This document shows positions 23,209-34,627 of a stretch of 64,000 nt of DNA, in pieces. The notes under the pieces were generated by a model that saw only the letters and a program-made list of their open reading frames with translations, searched no databases and was not told the DNA's origin. The translations under genes and the position numbers were made by a program. Within the stretch, counting starts at the first letter, position 1. The number at the start of each line of letters is the position of its first letter. Source of the DNA: Tricholoma matsutake (Eukaryota; Basidiomycota; Agaricomycetes; Agaricales; Tricholomataceae); assembly GCA_026075535.2 (NCBI GenBank), contig AP026541.1, forward strand, positions 1,240,001 to 1,304,000, in the 5' to 3' direction.

Positions 23209-24370
23209 ATGTATGCAAACATTAATCTGGATGTTTTCAAGTGCATCATCATCGACCATTTTTGCATGGCTGTTTGTCACCATTCCCCGATGAACAGGGG
23301 TTCATATGCATGCATGTTTTTGTTCACTTTCAAGAACAACTTTCAAGTAGTTGGATGTGTTGTGCTTCCTGTTTGTGAGATAGTCAAGACTGAAGCTGAG
23401 GTGGTGGCCTGGAAATGGTCCAATGTAAGCATCCATTTTAGTGTGCCCCTGCCCTGATTCCCTGATTCTCATCAATCTAGCATGCACTGACATACCAGTG
23501 CCACAAGTATACATATACTGCTCCTCAGCCAACAACCCAGTCAGAGCTGAATGGATTTTGATGGAATACCTATGGGGCCAACTCCTTGGAGATTGTTTCA
23601 GGAGGCCTATGAATCAGCAAAAGTTGCACACCAGTGTCGACTTGGCTATGGTCATGTCTTCATTGTTTATAATAATATCATATATTGGAAGCCTATTACC
23701 AGAGCTTTGCAAAGATGACTCTAATGGTGGCAACTATGCCCTCCGGTATCCCTTGGATAGCCACCCTTTATGTGAGGCCACAACTTTTACTTGGGACATC
23801 TGATTCCATATCAGGCCAATGAACGACATTACTTTGCTAGATTACCCCAACCAAAGGCCAAACAACAAACTGGACTGTTGGGCTTTTAATAAGGTATTCA
23901 AGGTATACTGCACTATCCAGTGTCTCTACAGAGGTTTTATAGGCTCATCCTCTGACCAGCCAGACAAAACATTCCATTTCTCTCATGGTGATCTCAGTAG
24001 CTAGAACATTCTTGTTGACCCACAGAGCAGCATGATCACCAGTGTGATTGATTGGGAGATGGCCAGCTTCTGTCCCACCTGGCTCACAGCCATTGCTGGT
24101 GGATGGTTTAATGATGACCAGGATCAGTTCCTCATGACTGATGACCATAGCCATCATCTCAAATATGGGGATGACAACTTGGGAGATGCTGAGCTCCACC
24201 CCTATTTCTGTTTACAGCTTGTGGGGCAGAATATGGAGTTGTTTTGCCACTATTGGCTCAGTCCAGAGGTTAGAGCTATTTTTTATGCTTGCTGTCATGC
24301 AGATCTGGAAAATGCAGACATCTGGTTGGCGAGATATGAAAAGCATGAATGGGACCTCAGGCTGCATTGA
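23209..24370 (+). pseudogene. Aminoglycoside phosphotransferase-like (APH family) pseudogene
   Basis: This is a fungal APH/choline-kinase-fold protein remnant. In order: GSYACMFLFTF (nucleotide-loop strand, about 23310), TDIPVPQVYIY...NPVRAEWILMEY (hinge, about 23485-23570), the catalytic loop FSHGDLSS*NILVDP (about 23985-24020) and the metal-binding VIDWEMA (about 24045), followed by the helical C-lobe to the TGA at 24370. The HGD and IDW residues of the family are still present. A TAG falls inside the catalytic loop, and frameshifts or lost introns separate the N-lobe pieces. Decayed copies are common in such repeat-rich regions. The original substrate is unknown. Confidence 0.8.
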
Positions 24371-25213
24371 CCTTTTCCTTTTGACTTTATGGGATGGATT
24401 TTGGAAAAGCTGGATCTTGGGGAGAAGTTGGTCTAACTTCTTCAACAGTGCAATCTACATCTAATTGTTCACTTTAGATTACATATGGGAACTGCAGGAG
24501 AAATTCCAGAGTGACAATAAAGAGAAACACTCAAGCCATTCAAGGGCTACACACTCTGATTGACAACAACTGAAGTCTCTTGATCCAGAAAACATTCTTT
24601 CTGTTTTGTTGCACCAATGTGTTTGTGCTGTTGTGAATAAAGAGTGTGTATAGTTGGATAGGGAATTAACTAGCTACATACCTTGGTATATATAGTATCT
24701 ACATGGCACTGGTATGTCTAAACTGTAAACAAGAGGTTGTATATAAATCTACAAAGCTATGTGTGACTAGCACGATGCACAGTATTAATTTGGTTCACCC
24801 ACAGGTGATGTTCCATATATGGTGGTGGAGTTGTTATTTGGCTTCCCAATTTCAGCTATCTCCAAGTTACTATGCTTTTGCATGACCTAAGGGTGCTAGA
24901 CATGCTCCTTGAGTTCATTGCTCCAACACATTCCTTTCTGAGCTCTCTTTATGAGAACGAGGCTTTATTCTGATTTGAGTTAGCATGGGAATTCTGACCA
25001 CTATTTTTTCAGGGAATAAGGCTCTCCCATATGATAATATCTTTGCAGAGCCTCTGGTATGCCTGTAACGAGCTTATGACCCATGCCTTTGTCATGGCAT
25101 TCCCTTACATTGCTTGCTCAGCCTGACTCTGGCATGGGCCAGCTTGCATGTTCATTACACAATGCTTGATTCTACTACAGGTACACAATTCTTCCATTGA
25201 TGTTTTCTGACTG
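24371..25213. other. Intergenic, nothing recognised
   Basis: No domain-bearing frame, RNA or repeat unit is visible before the copia LTR. Confidence 0.4.
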
Positions 25214-25506
25214 TGTTAGATGGTATTAAATTAAAATGTTAAGTGAAGACACCACATGAGCAATGCAAGTATGGTGTCTTCAGTGGTATGTGTTGAATGA
25301 TTGGGGATCAGTGCTACCACATTAGGTGACACCAGCACTGATACCAATCATGGTAGTAATACCATGCCCACAGACCTAAGTAAAAATACTCAGATCACCA
25401 AAGTAGATTACTGATTTACACATCAATCTGTTATATAGATATTCATTGTAGATAGTTTTGATAATACAATTGTCATTGTGAAACCTATAAAGTCCCTCTC
25501 TGCTCA
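25214..25506 (+). repeat. Copia-type 5' LTR
   Basis: About 293 bp beginning TGTTAGATGG and ending TGCTCA, placed directly before a copia-style primer site and gag. The 3' LTR is not in the window, so the left end is inferred from the TG start. Confidence 0.6.
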
Positions 25507-25508
25507 AC

Positions 25509-25526
25509 TGGTTATGGGCTCTGAGC
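25509..25526 (+). promoter_or_regulatory. Copia primer-binding site (initiator tRNA-Met anticodon arm)
   Basis: TGGTTATGGGCTCTGAGC closely resembles the Drosophila copia site, which pairs with the anticodon stem-loop (CAU within CCCATAACC) of initiator tRNA-Met rather than its 3' end. Position a few bases after the LTR supports this. Confidence 0.7.
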
Positions 25527-25581
25527 TTAACTGAATTTTCTCATACACAAATTATTCTAACACATCACACCACTTTGCAAA

Positions 25582-26045
25582 ATGACTGGTGCATCAAACT
25601 TGCACACAAACATTTACCAGATTAAACCTTTGACAGGTGCCAAAAGTTACACCATATGGAAAATCAAAATGATGGACATCTTGACAGGACAAGAACTGTG
25701 GGAATATGTTGACAGAATGACTATCCAGCCATCAGATGGTGCAGCAAGTGTGGCATGGGTGAAGAAAGATTGCATGGTGTTATCAACAATCCAATTAGGT
25801 GTAGCCAACAAAATGTTGGATGTACATTGTGAGCTCAGCAATGTCGAAGCAGGTGTGGGACATGCTGAGGTCATTATTGGGAATGCAAGGGGTGCTAGGT
25901 ATTGTGTTGGCATGGAGGAAGTTATTCTGAGCTCGATGTGAAGAGTCAGCACCCATCATGGAACACATCCAGACATTGTGCAGCTACCAGGAGGAGCTGC
26001 ATAGTCTGGGACAGAAAATTGATGGATAAGATTTACATAGGATTA
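25582..26045 (+). pseudogene. Copia Gag fragment
   Basis: The frame starts MTGASNLHTNIYQIKPLTG and has the WKIKMMDILTGQELWEYVD and AWVKKDCMVLSTIQLGVANKM blocks of Ty1/copia Gag (UBN2-like). After a frameshift near 25890 the next frame continues IMEHIQTLCSYQEELHSLG, the expected following helix, then TAA at about 26020. No protease, integrase or RT follows, so this is a 5' fragment of the element whose LTR is at 25214. Confidence 0.85.
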
Positions 26046-26359
26046 TGGCACACAGTAGTTCATGATCACTGCAGTAGAATTATCCTATGTCTCTTCTTAT
26101 TGCCTTGTCATACCAGGATCAAGGGGGTGTCAGCACACAAATGCCAGACATCACATGGGGGGGAGGGTTTATTGTGTAGGTTGTTAAAAAATTGACATCA
26201 AATTATATAAGTTCTCAGATGTAATTCCAAGGCAGACAAAGCCCCTCACAGACCACTGGCCCTCAAGCAACTTGTCACACAAGCAATGTGTAGGTAGGCA
26301 TAATAATTGATGATGATTTCAATTACTCACAGTGTGGGGTTCATGGGTCCATATACATG
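26046..26359. other. Spacer between copia fragment and element E
   Basis: Nothing coding is seen. The phrase aagggggtgtcag at about 26120 is similar to words near 8590 and 32850. Confidence 0.4.
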
Positions 26360-26364
26360 GAAGA

Positions 26365-26790
26365 TATAAGGGCAACCTAAGCCTCTAGCAAAGGGAAATC
26401 CGAAGTTAAAATTATGCTACATAATACAGGGATTGGGGGCGCACCTAGCAAAGGGAAATCCGAAGAGAAAACTCTAAGGATCCCCTTGCTGATGCCCAGT
26501 ATATGTGAAGACGATAAAAATCAAATATAACCTAAAAATAGAAAAAGGCGGAGATAGGCGGATCAAGGCCGCCGAATGACATCATACCAAGGGGTATGTG
26601 TCAGAAGGGGTACTCCGCCTCTAAATATAAAAGTGTCAACATGTACAAACATGATAGCAAGGGAAAATTAGTAATAAAATCCGGAAAAATCATAGAAAAT
26701 GAAGAATAGAAGGAAATGAGGTGGGGAAAAATATGGGACGAACATAAAAAATAGGAAAAACACACAGGGCACCCCCCTAGTCCCCTTACA
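26365..26790 (-). repeat. 3' LTR of element E
   Basis: 426 bp. Element-strand ends are TGTAAGGGGA...CCCTTATA. It keeps many CpG sites (for example in ggcggagataggcggatc). Confidence 0.96.
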
Positions 26791-26801
26791 TCACCCCCTC
26801 T

Positions 26802-29800
26802 CTAAGATGCATCGCCCTGATGCATTCGAAATCGTATACGACCAAAGTCCGTGACTTGAATGCGACGCGGTGCAGCAGTGTGCCGTCGGTGGAATTCCTT
26901 GATTAACCGAGGGGCATTTACATCAGACTCTTCGACCCATGAGTTCTCCTCATACCCATAACCCTTCCAATGTACCAAATACTGGAGTTTTCCTCGACGC
27001 AAACGGCTGTCCAAGATTGACTCGACTTCATATTGGGGTGCTCCCTCGATCACTGTAGGTGGTGGTGGTGGGTGTGAATGGCATCCCGGGAATGGATCTG
27101 GGGGAGCTGGAAGCAATTTGACGACATGGAAGACGGGGTGGAGTCTGGACATGGAGGCTGGGAGGCGTAGACGATAGGCATGTGTTCCAATGCACTTGAC
27201 AATGGGGAAAGGTCCCAAGAAGCGATGAGCGAGTTTCTTGGATGGACGTGTAGTGGAGATGTCACTGGAGTCAAGATAAACTCGATCACCAACCTTGTAC
27301 TGAGGGGTTGGGGAGTGGCATTGGTTGTAAAATCGCGCCATGTCGTCCTTCGCCTTTGCTAAGGCTGCCCTTGCCTCCTCCAAGCTATCCCTCATGCGTT
27401 CTGTGAACTCATTCACTGTCTTGATGTGTGAGGGAGTTTGGCGAGGTTCAAATCCCATGCGTGGATGTCATCCAGTGTCTAAGAGGAAAGGGGTCTGTTG
27501 AGTGGAAGCATGGACATGGTTGTTGTACCCGAACTCGGCCAAAGGAAGGAGATTATCCCAATCATCCTGGCATTCATTGACAAAGAGGTGGATGTACTGC
27601 TCCAGTTCCTGGTTGACTCGCTCCGTCTGGCCATCAGTTTGTGGGTGATAAGCGGTTGAAGCGAGGAGTTTGATCCCCAGGAGTCGGTACAGCTCACGAG
27701 TGAACTCTGCCATGAACTGAGGGCCACGATCCGAGAGGAAGGCACCAGGAAGTCCATGTAATTTCCACACGTGGTGGAGGTAGAGTTGAGCGGCACCTAG
27801 GGCACTGACAGTGGTGTGAGTGGGAATGAAGTGAGGGCGTTTTCCCACTGAGTCAACTGTGCACATCACCACATCAAACCCATTTGACTCTGGCAATTCC
27901 ACCACAAAGTCGACGCTGACGACATCCCAACGACTCTCTGGAACAGGAAGAGGGTGTAGCTCACCAATAGGCTTGCAACAAGGGACCTTGGTGCGTAAGC
28001 AAAGGTCACAAGTGCAACAATACTGACCAATGAGCTGTGACATTTGTGGCCACCAATAGTTCCATGAGGTGAGCTCCAAGGTCTTCCAGCGTCCGGGGTG
28101 GCCAGCAATCTGTGAGTCATGGTGTTGGGATATGATGCGCTGGCGAAGGTCTGGGTCATTGGGAACATAGATGCGATCCCTGAAATACAACAAGTCCTCC
28201 TTTTCAGCCCACTCTGCCGCATGTAAGGAAAGGGTCGATCCCTTCCTCAGTTCTTTAACAGCTTGGGCGACAACATCCTCATGTAAACCGCTACAGTTTG
28301 TGCGACAAATGTCACGTAGGATGTCCCGCTCTTCGCCCTGGGGTACAATGCCTTCCAGTGCCCGAATGGTGAACAGGTCTGGCTGCAACAGCACAATGTT
28401 TTGGTTGTCACCGCTGCCATCCCCATGGTCTGCACGTCGGGATAGGGCATCAGTCTTCCCCATGCTGCAACCCGGATGGTGGTGTAAGGAGAAGTCGAAT
28501 CTAGATAGATACAGGGACCAACAAGCTTGACGACGGTTCAATTTCTTGGCCGTCATGAAGTACTCGAGGTTCTTGTGATCCGTCCAAATTTCCACCTTGT
28601 GTTGGGCACCCTCGAGGAAGTGTCGCCACTCCTCAAGCGCACACATTATCGCCAACATCTCCTTGTCATGGATCTCGTAGTTTCTCTCTACAGCACTAAG
28701 GCTTTTGGAGTAGAACGCAACAGGATGCCACTTCTGGTCCTCCAGAGACTGCTGAGACAACACGGCGCCCATCGCAAAGTCAGAACTGTCGGCTTCTACA
28801 CGAAAAGGACGTGAATTGTCAGCAAAGGTAAGGATCGGAGCAGAAGTGACCATCTCCTTAAGCTTTTCGAACGCCTCCTGTTGTGCATTATCCCACCTCC
28901 ATGCCTCCTTTCCTGTCAAGTCGAACAGCGGTCATGCATGATGTGAGAAATCCTTGATAAAATGCTGATAGAAATTGATGAAGCCCAGGAAAGACTGCAC
29001 CTCCTTCTTGTTCGTGGGCGTCGGCCAAGCTGTGACCCCGTTTACCTTGATAGGATCCATCTCCACTTGACCCTCCAAGATAATCAGGCCGAGGTACTCA
29101 ATCTTGGTCCTTTCGAACTCGCATTTGTCCTGACGAAGGTAGAGTTTGTACCGTCGAAGTCGCTCTAGGACAAGGCGCATGATGCGACGCGGCTCTTCAA
29201 CCGTGCGAGTGAAGATGAGGATGTCATTGAGATAGATGCAGACAATGCCTTCGAGGATGAGGTCATGGAAGATGTCGTTCATCATGGTCTGAAAGGTGGC
29301 AGGGCTATTAGTAAGGCCAAAGAACATGACAAGCGGTTCAAAAAGACCACGGTTGGTACGAAAGGCTGCCTTCCACTCATCTCCCTCCTTTATCCTCACA
29401 TTATTATAGCCCCAACGGACATCAAGCTTGGTGAAGTATCGGGCTCCACAGAGCTGGTTTATGAGTTCGGAGATGAGGGGTAGTGGGTAGCGATTTTTGA
29501 CCGTGATGTTGTTGAGTCTTCTGTAGTCTTGAACCGGTCGAAGTGAGCCATCCTTCTTCTTGACAAAGAAAAAGGGAGAGGCCATGGGTGACTTCGATGG
29601 TCAAATACATCCAGAGGCCAGGTGCTTGTCGATGAACTGGTCAAGCTGCCGTTGTTCCTCCGGAGAGAGAGGATAGACCTTGCAGGATGAAGGAGTTGTG
29701 CCGGGGGTGAGTTCGATCGCGTGATCCCATGGCTTACACGCAGGAAGAGAGTCGAATGACTCCTTGGAGAACATGTCTTCAAACTCATGGAGATGAGGGA

Positions 29801-30703
29801 GTAAGGAGTTAGTAGAGGATTTAGCAGCATTGTTTTTGTGGAAGGCCTCGGCGAGGTGTTGGGATATGTTCGATGTGGCACACACCTCATGCGATGAGCG
29901 AATCGCAGTGTAGAAGATCCGATCACCCTCCTCCACTTCCTCTGGGTCCTCATCATCATCATCCGAGTCCGGCATTAGATCAGGAACCCCTTCCAATTCC
30001 ACTTCAGGTATAGGCAGGGGTCCAGCACGACACTTCTGAGTACGTCGTATTGCCACCTTCTGTCCACGTCGTTCTTGCCTGGCTTCTGTGAAACACGTCC
30101 AACAGCGGGATGGACATCAGCTCATGGTAACCTCCCCGGTATGCCAGTCGACCTCTGGGTTATGGTCTCGAAGCCATGGATATCACAAAATCACCTTTTG
30201 CTTTCCTAATTGAGTCACAGCAAAAGGGCATGCTCACGATGATCTTTGTAATGGAGAACCAGGTCTGCAACCTCTTGGATGGCACCAGCTTCATTTGGGG
30301 ATCCATCCACATTATATACAGGTATCGGACATGAGAGTGAGTGAGTATTTAGGCGATGTTGTTGTACCAGATGGGAATCGATGAAGAGACCAGTCGCACC
30401 AGAGTCCAGGAGCACAGAGACACCGAGTATCTGTCCAGTGTCGGTCGTCTGCAGTTCAATGGCTAGGTTTAAGGAATGTGCAGAGGGAGTGGATGCCACA
30501 ATATACTTGCGTGGTAGTTTATGCTCCCATGATTTAATTTTCAGACATGGAGTAGAAGGAGAGATGGGGAGAGCAGATACGTCTTTAGCCAACTTCGAAG
30601 GGTCAGAGAGGGGAGCAGTCACAGAAATGGATTCATTTTCTGGGGATTCAACTGACAAGACTTCAAAGCGGTTATGGACAGGCAGTGAGGGCGTACAATT
30701 CAC
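26802..30703 (-). pseudogene. Pol polyprotein of element E (PR-RT-RH-IN-chromodomain)
   Basis: Minus-strand order: protease (SVLLDSGATGLFIDS, about 30395), RT (29585-28932, starting at the [16 protein letters not shown] block), RNase H (28919 to about 28450, ADSSDFAMGAVLS, DKEMLAI), integrase (GHPGRWKTLEL, VDFVVELPE, SDRGPQFMAEF, HPQTDGQTERVN) and a C-terminal chromodomain (SILDSRLRRGKLQYLVHWKG, about 27000). TGA codons interrupt at 27468, 28932, 29601, about 30117 and about 30183. The RT catalytic box reads YLND instead of YLDD. The frame begins one base back relative to the gag stop (GAGTGA overlap), pointing to -1 frameshifting in the intact parent. Confidence 0.93.
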
Positions 30704-31818
30704 TCGCTGCGAATAGGAAAATCCTGCTCCTCTACAACTTCCAACTTAATCTCCTCTGCAACTTGATCCTTCGCTTCCTCAACATCTACAAGCACCAACA
30801 AATCTTGCAGGAGTTTGTCTCGTCCCTCAGGGGTGAGCATGCGGATATCCTGACGATGGGGACACGCTCCAGCCCTGTGTCCAGGTTCCCCACAATGGTA
30901 GCAGAGATCCAACTTACATGCACAGCTGCGGGCTGCATCAACATCCATTGGTACTGGGACATTGATGGCTGGTGTGGGAGTTTGACAAACAGGAATGGGG
31001 TTAGGGCAGGGGAGGCTTTGATTGAAGGTGTAGGGCATATGAGTGGTAGTTGGAGCATGGAATGCAGCATTAAATGCCGCATTTGTGAGTCGGTTCTCAT
31101 CACAGAGTGAAGCAGCTTCATACCAAGCAAGGATATCATCGTCTGCTGGGCGCCCTTCCAACATCTGTGCAATCTGGTCCTGAATTTCTTGGTTGAGCCC
31201 CCATCGGAACTTCACCACCACTGGTAACCCACTCCCATATCCTGCCATGTCCACCAAATCCTTGAACTCATTGATATAGTCGTCCACGGATCGACATCCC
31301 TGGTGGTAAGCGGATGACTCAAGTTGTGTCACTGCTCGGTGGCGTTCATTGAGGGGGCAGAAGTGGCATACAAACTCAGCTCAAAAGTCACCCCAAGTGG
31401 AGAAAGGTAGAGAACTGAGTTCTTTAGTTTGATGTAGGATACGGTCCACATAGAGATAGGTGCCTTCAGATTTCATGTATGTGAAGGCCCAATAAATTTT
31501 TGCAGCCTCATCGATGAATTAATGCGACTGGAGACTAATGTATAACTCACAGGAATTAAGGAATGCACGTCCCTGCGCATGTGCACCATTAAATTCGGCG
31601 GGGGGGGACGGTTTGATCTGGGCACGTTCCTTAGTGGACGCGTTTGGCAAAACGTCGTTGTTGGGTGCGCTTGGAGTCGTAAAGGGGGAACTATTGGTCG
31701 TAGGGTTAGCCTGGAGGGTCCTAACGAAGTTTTCAATCGTAGATTTAAGCGAGTCGATTTGCGCGCACATTCCGGAAACGTCGCTTTCAAGCATGTCGAA
31801 GCGTTCTGATGCGTCCAT
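30700..31818 (-). pseudogene. Gag of element E
   Basis: It starts MDASERFDMLESDVSGMCAQ with a short helical stretch and continues through the capsid region (AHAQGRAFLNSCELYI; DDYINEFKDLVDMAGY). It ends with a complete CCHC zinc knuckle, CYHCGEPGHRAGAC, at about 30900. A TAA near 31519 and a TGA at 31381 interrupt it. Both fit single C-to-T changes (CAA and CGA). Otherwise the frame is intact. Confidence 0.9.
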
Positions 31819-31972
31819 GTCGCTAGGGAGCGCGTTTGGCGAAAATGGTGGCGTAATAAAGGCGAGAGTATCTGGAACGGTGTGTAGGGACTCTGTGGAG
31901 CTTTGGGAAGCGTCGTCCAGTCCATACCTGCCTATCTTGGGCAGCGCGTTCGCGATTTTCGGGCCTTAGGGG

Positions 31973-31982
31973 AGAGTTTTCT
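31973..31982 (-). promoter_or_regulatory. Self-priming primer-binding site of element E
   Basis: On the element strand the LTR is followed by GT and then AGAAAACTCT, which is perfectly complementary to AGAGTTTTCT inside the LTR (32086-32095). The 2-nt gap is the same as in element B, though the sequence is unrelated. No tRNA-like site is seen. Confidence 0.75.
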
Positions 31983-31984
31983 AC

Positions 31985-32410
31985 TATAAGGGCAACCTAA
32001 GCCTCTAGCAAAGGGAAATCCGAAGTTAAAATTATGCTACATAATACAGGGATTGGGGGCGCACCTAGCAAAGGGAAATCCGAAGAGAAAACTCTAAGGA
32101 TCCCCTTGCTGATGCCCAGTATATGTGAAGACGACAAAAATCAAATATAACCTAAAAATAGAAAAAGGCGGAGATAGGCAGATCAAGGCCGCCGAATGAC
32201 ATCATACCAAGGGGTATGTGTCAGAAGGGGTACTCCGCCTCTAAATATAAAAGTGTCAACATGTACAAACATGATAGCAAGGGAAAATTAGTAATAAAAT
32301 CCGGAAAAATCATAGAAAATGAAGAATAGAAGGAAATGAGGTGGGGAAAAATATGGGACGAACATAAAAAATAGGAAAAACACACAGGGCACCCCCCTAG
32401 TCCCCTTACA
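31985..32410 (-). repeat. 5' LTR of element E
   Basis: 426 bp, identical to the 3' LTR except for two transitions (gacgac/gacgat and ggcag/ggcgg). Confidence 0.96.
32086..32126 (-). promoter_or_regulatory. LTR promoter and self-primer of element E
   Basis: AGAGTTTTCT (32086-32095 read on the minus strand) lies about 25 nt below a CATATAC box (32119-32125). If transcription starts there, the RNA 5' end can fold onto the primer-binding site. The TATA match is weaker than in element B. Confidence 0.5.
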
Positions 32411-32415
32411 GAAGA

Positions 32416-33222
32416 ACTCATGGTGGTAGAAATGAGGTAGAAAATAATCACAACTAGCCCACTTATATACCTCCACAGAAGCTGATGAGGTTCAAGACCT
32501 TGAGGCTGAGGAGACTCAGAAGGAATGCTCACTCAGCCTTGGCCCTTGACACTTGTTCCCACTTGAAGAATACTTACCTGAGTACTTGGCTGAGTGAGAG
32601 TCAGTAGATGCATTATGCTACTCCAATAAGGTTTGTACAATGTATGTGAACAGATCATGACTGCAAATTTAGGTCAAGGAGAGTGGTTCACTGTTTCACA
32701 ATAATTTAGTAAAATTAACAAATTGGTTGACATCAAATTAGTAAGCACAACATACCATATATACCTAATATGGCAGGAGGGGGGAGGGGGGTCTGAGAGG
32801 TGGCTTTAAAAAAACTGAGTGGATATATGAATTTCAGGTCCTGACACCCCCTTGACAGGATAGGACACAGTAATTAAGCATTTTAGTTTCCAGCAGTTGC
32901 TCAACCCAAGAAACCAAATAAAACCACAAAAAAACCAGTAGGGCATGACTTGGGTAACCCCTGGGTACAATTCCACATACCTGTACCTGTGAACACCATA
33001 CCTGCACGGTTAGGGGTACAGTATTACTGTGGGTTTCAGCAAGTTACCCATTGTTATTTGCAGGTTTTGACACAAATATGTATTTTAATATAATTACACT
33101 AAATTAATATATATAATAAGAATCCCCCCCTCCCATGTTTGGAGTGAGGGGGGGGAGTACCTGGCCTGTCATCGCTGAGAATTAGGGTAAAGCATGGGTG
33201 TGGGTCAACCTGCAGTAAATAG
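32416..33222. other. Spacer, old repeat traces
   Basis: No gene is seen. It contains G-rich runs and tgacacccccttgacag at about 32850, and words such as ggtaacccctgggtac resembling the hAT-like MITE T4 termini, perhaps a decayed relative. Confidence 0.4.
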
Positions 33223-34490
33223 GTGGCGGGTTTGATGGGTATGGGTATGGTTGCCAAAATGCTGTACCTGTGGAACACCATACCCGTTGATGATACTCAA
33301 CCTGGGAAAACCACCAAAACAGCCGATGAGGCAATCAATGATATTTGCAATGAGTCAGAGGAAAGCTGTGAGTCATTCCAAATGTTTGTAGTTGAACCTA
33401 TGGGAAGATAACTAGTTGGCACTAGTTGCAAAGGTAGTGCTATAGGAGACAAAGGTATTAGATGCGGTCCAATGGGGTATTGATCGATATTGAGGATGAT
33501 CAATGAGATTGATGGCAAATGAGTTCTATCATCGATGGTCAAAGTGTGAATTCCGAGGACCTTTTGATAGGTCGTTAGTATATGAAGACTATAGCCGATG
33601 ACTAGGAAGTGTTGGAATGGTTTGCTAGTACTAACGATCAGAGGATTGTAGGAAGATTGAGGATGATGATGGTCGCAGAGGTTTCTTGTCGATCGAGAAA
33701 ACTCATAGAAGTTTTAGATTGTTTAGAGGATAGATTTGGTTCTTAGAACTTAATATGAGACGATAGGTGAAGATGATTTCTTGTCTTTTCCAAGTAGATA
33801 CTTCAGAGTTTTATATGTTTTAAAGAAACTTCCTAAAATGGAATGAGAAACATGTGTAGAACATGAGGCAAAAGATATGAGTTAAGGCACAAGGCCAAAA
33901 AGGAGACTGGAATCCAAACAAGAAAGATATATATCATATGATGAAAGAATAATAAAGGGTATAGAACCAAAAGGGGACTGTCCTTTGTATATAGATCATG
34001 CTAAGTCTTGCAATAATTTGTCCAGCAGGTTCTGTGCACGATAGGGACTTGGAACAAGGCTGACCTACTATCAGCAGGTTTGGGCACGAGTTGGAATCCT
34101 TCCTGGTGCATGGTATTCCACCATATAGATAACAAAATTGGCACCCAATGTCACTCATAGTCTCTCGATATCGATCGATGATGCTCGACAATGGTTGACA
34201 ATGGTCGATGATGTTTGATCGTGGTTGTGGTTTGTTTGAAGATGATCAGGGATGTTTGATGGTCATTTAGAAGGGGTCCTAGGGGCTTTTGATGTAGTCC
34301 TAAGGTTGTGCAATGTGGTCTCTTGGTACAATCAATGTCGCTGGTGATGTTTTGATGCGGTCAATATGATATCGTGATTGATAGACTGGGTCACACTGCA
34401 TCTGGGACCTCATAGGAGTTAGCTGATGTGATTAGAATGTGGTTAGAATGACATATTGGCCTTTGAGCCAAGGAGACAACCTATCATCCT
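33223..34490. repeat. Diverged repeat, sister of 21.0-21.7 kb
   Basis: It shares ordered blocks with the earlier copy and a decayed frame with DDTQPGKTTKTADEAIND. The right edge, cctcccccttactgaaat at 34491, is also found at 39671 inside a pol fragment. An LTR nature is possible, but no second LTR was found. Confidence 0.5.
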
Positions 34491-34627
34491 CCCCCTTACT
34501 GAAATTCTGACCATCCCAGTCAGTTGAGCCAAAATAACTGGGTCATGTGACATTGTTGATCATTGATTTAAGGTGCATCGTGGTTTGAACTTTTCTCTTT
34601 CCATCTCCTTCAACTTCCTCGAAAAGA

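Larger units (their letters stand above)
26365..32410 (-). mobile_element. Complete Ty3/gypsy chromodomain element E
   Basis: 6046 bp on the minus strand, flanked by the perfect 5-bp target duplication gaaga (26360-26364 and 32411-32415). LTRs are 426 bp each and differ at only two positions that I can see, so insertion is recent. Order: gag, protease, RT, RNase H, integrase, chromodomain. It is a different family from element B; LTR and protein sequence are clearly distinct. Despite the young LTRs the coding part has at least six TGA interruptions, a TAA in gag and a mutated RT active site. Confidence 0.97.

Noticed and set aside
2078..31381. TGA read as an amino acid (recoding) instead of mutation
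   Set aside because: Host genes here end in TGA (oxidoreductase at 16823). Element B and D also differ from each other at such codons, and active-site changes show the same CpG signature.
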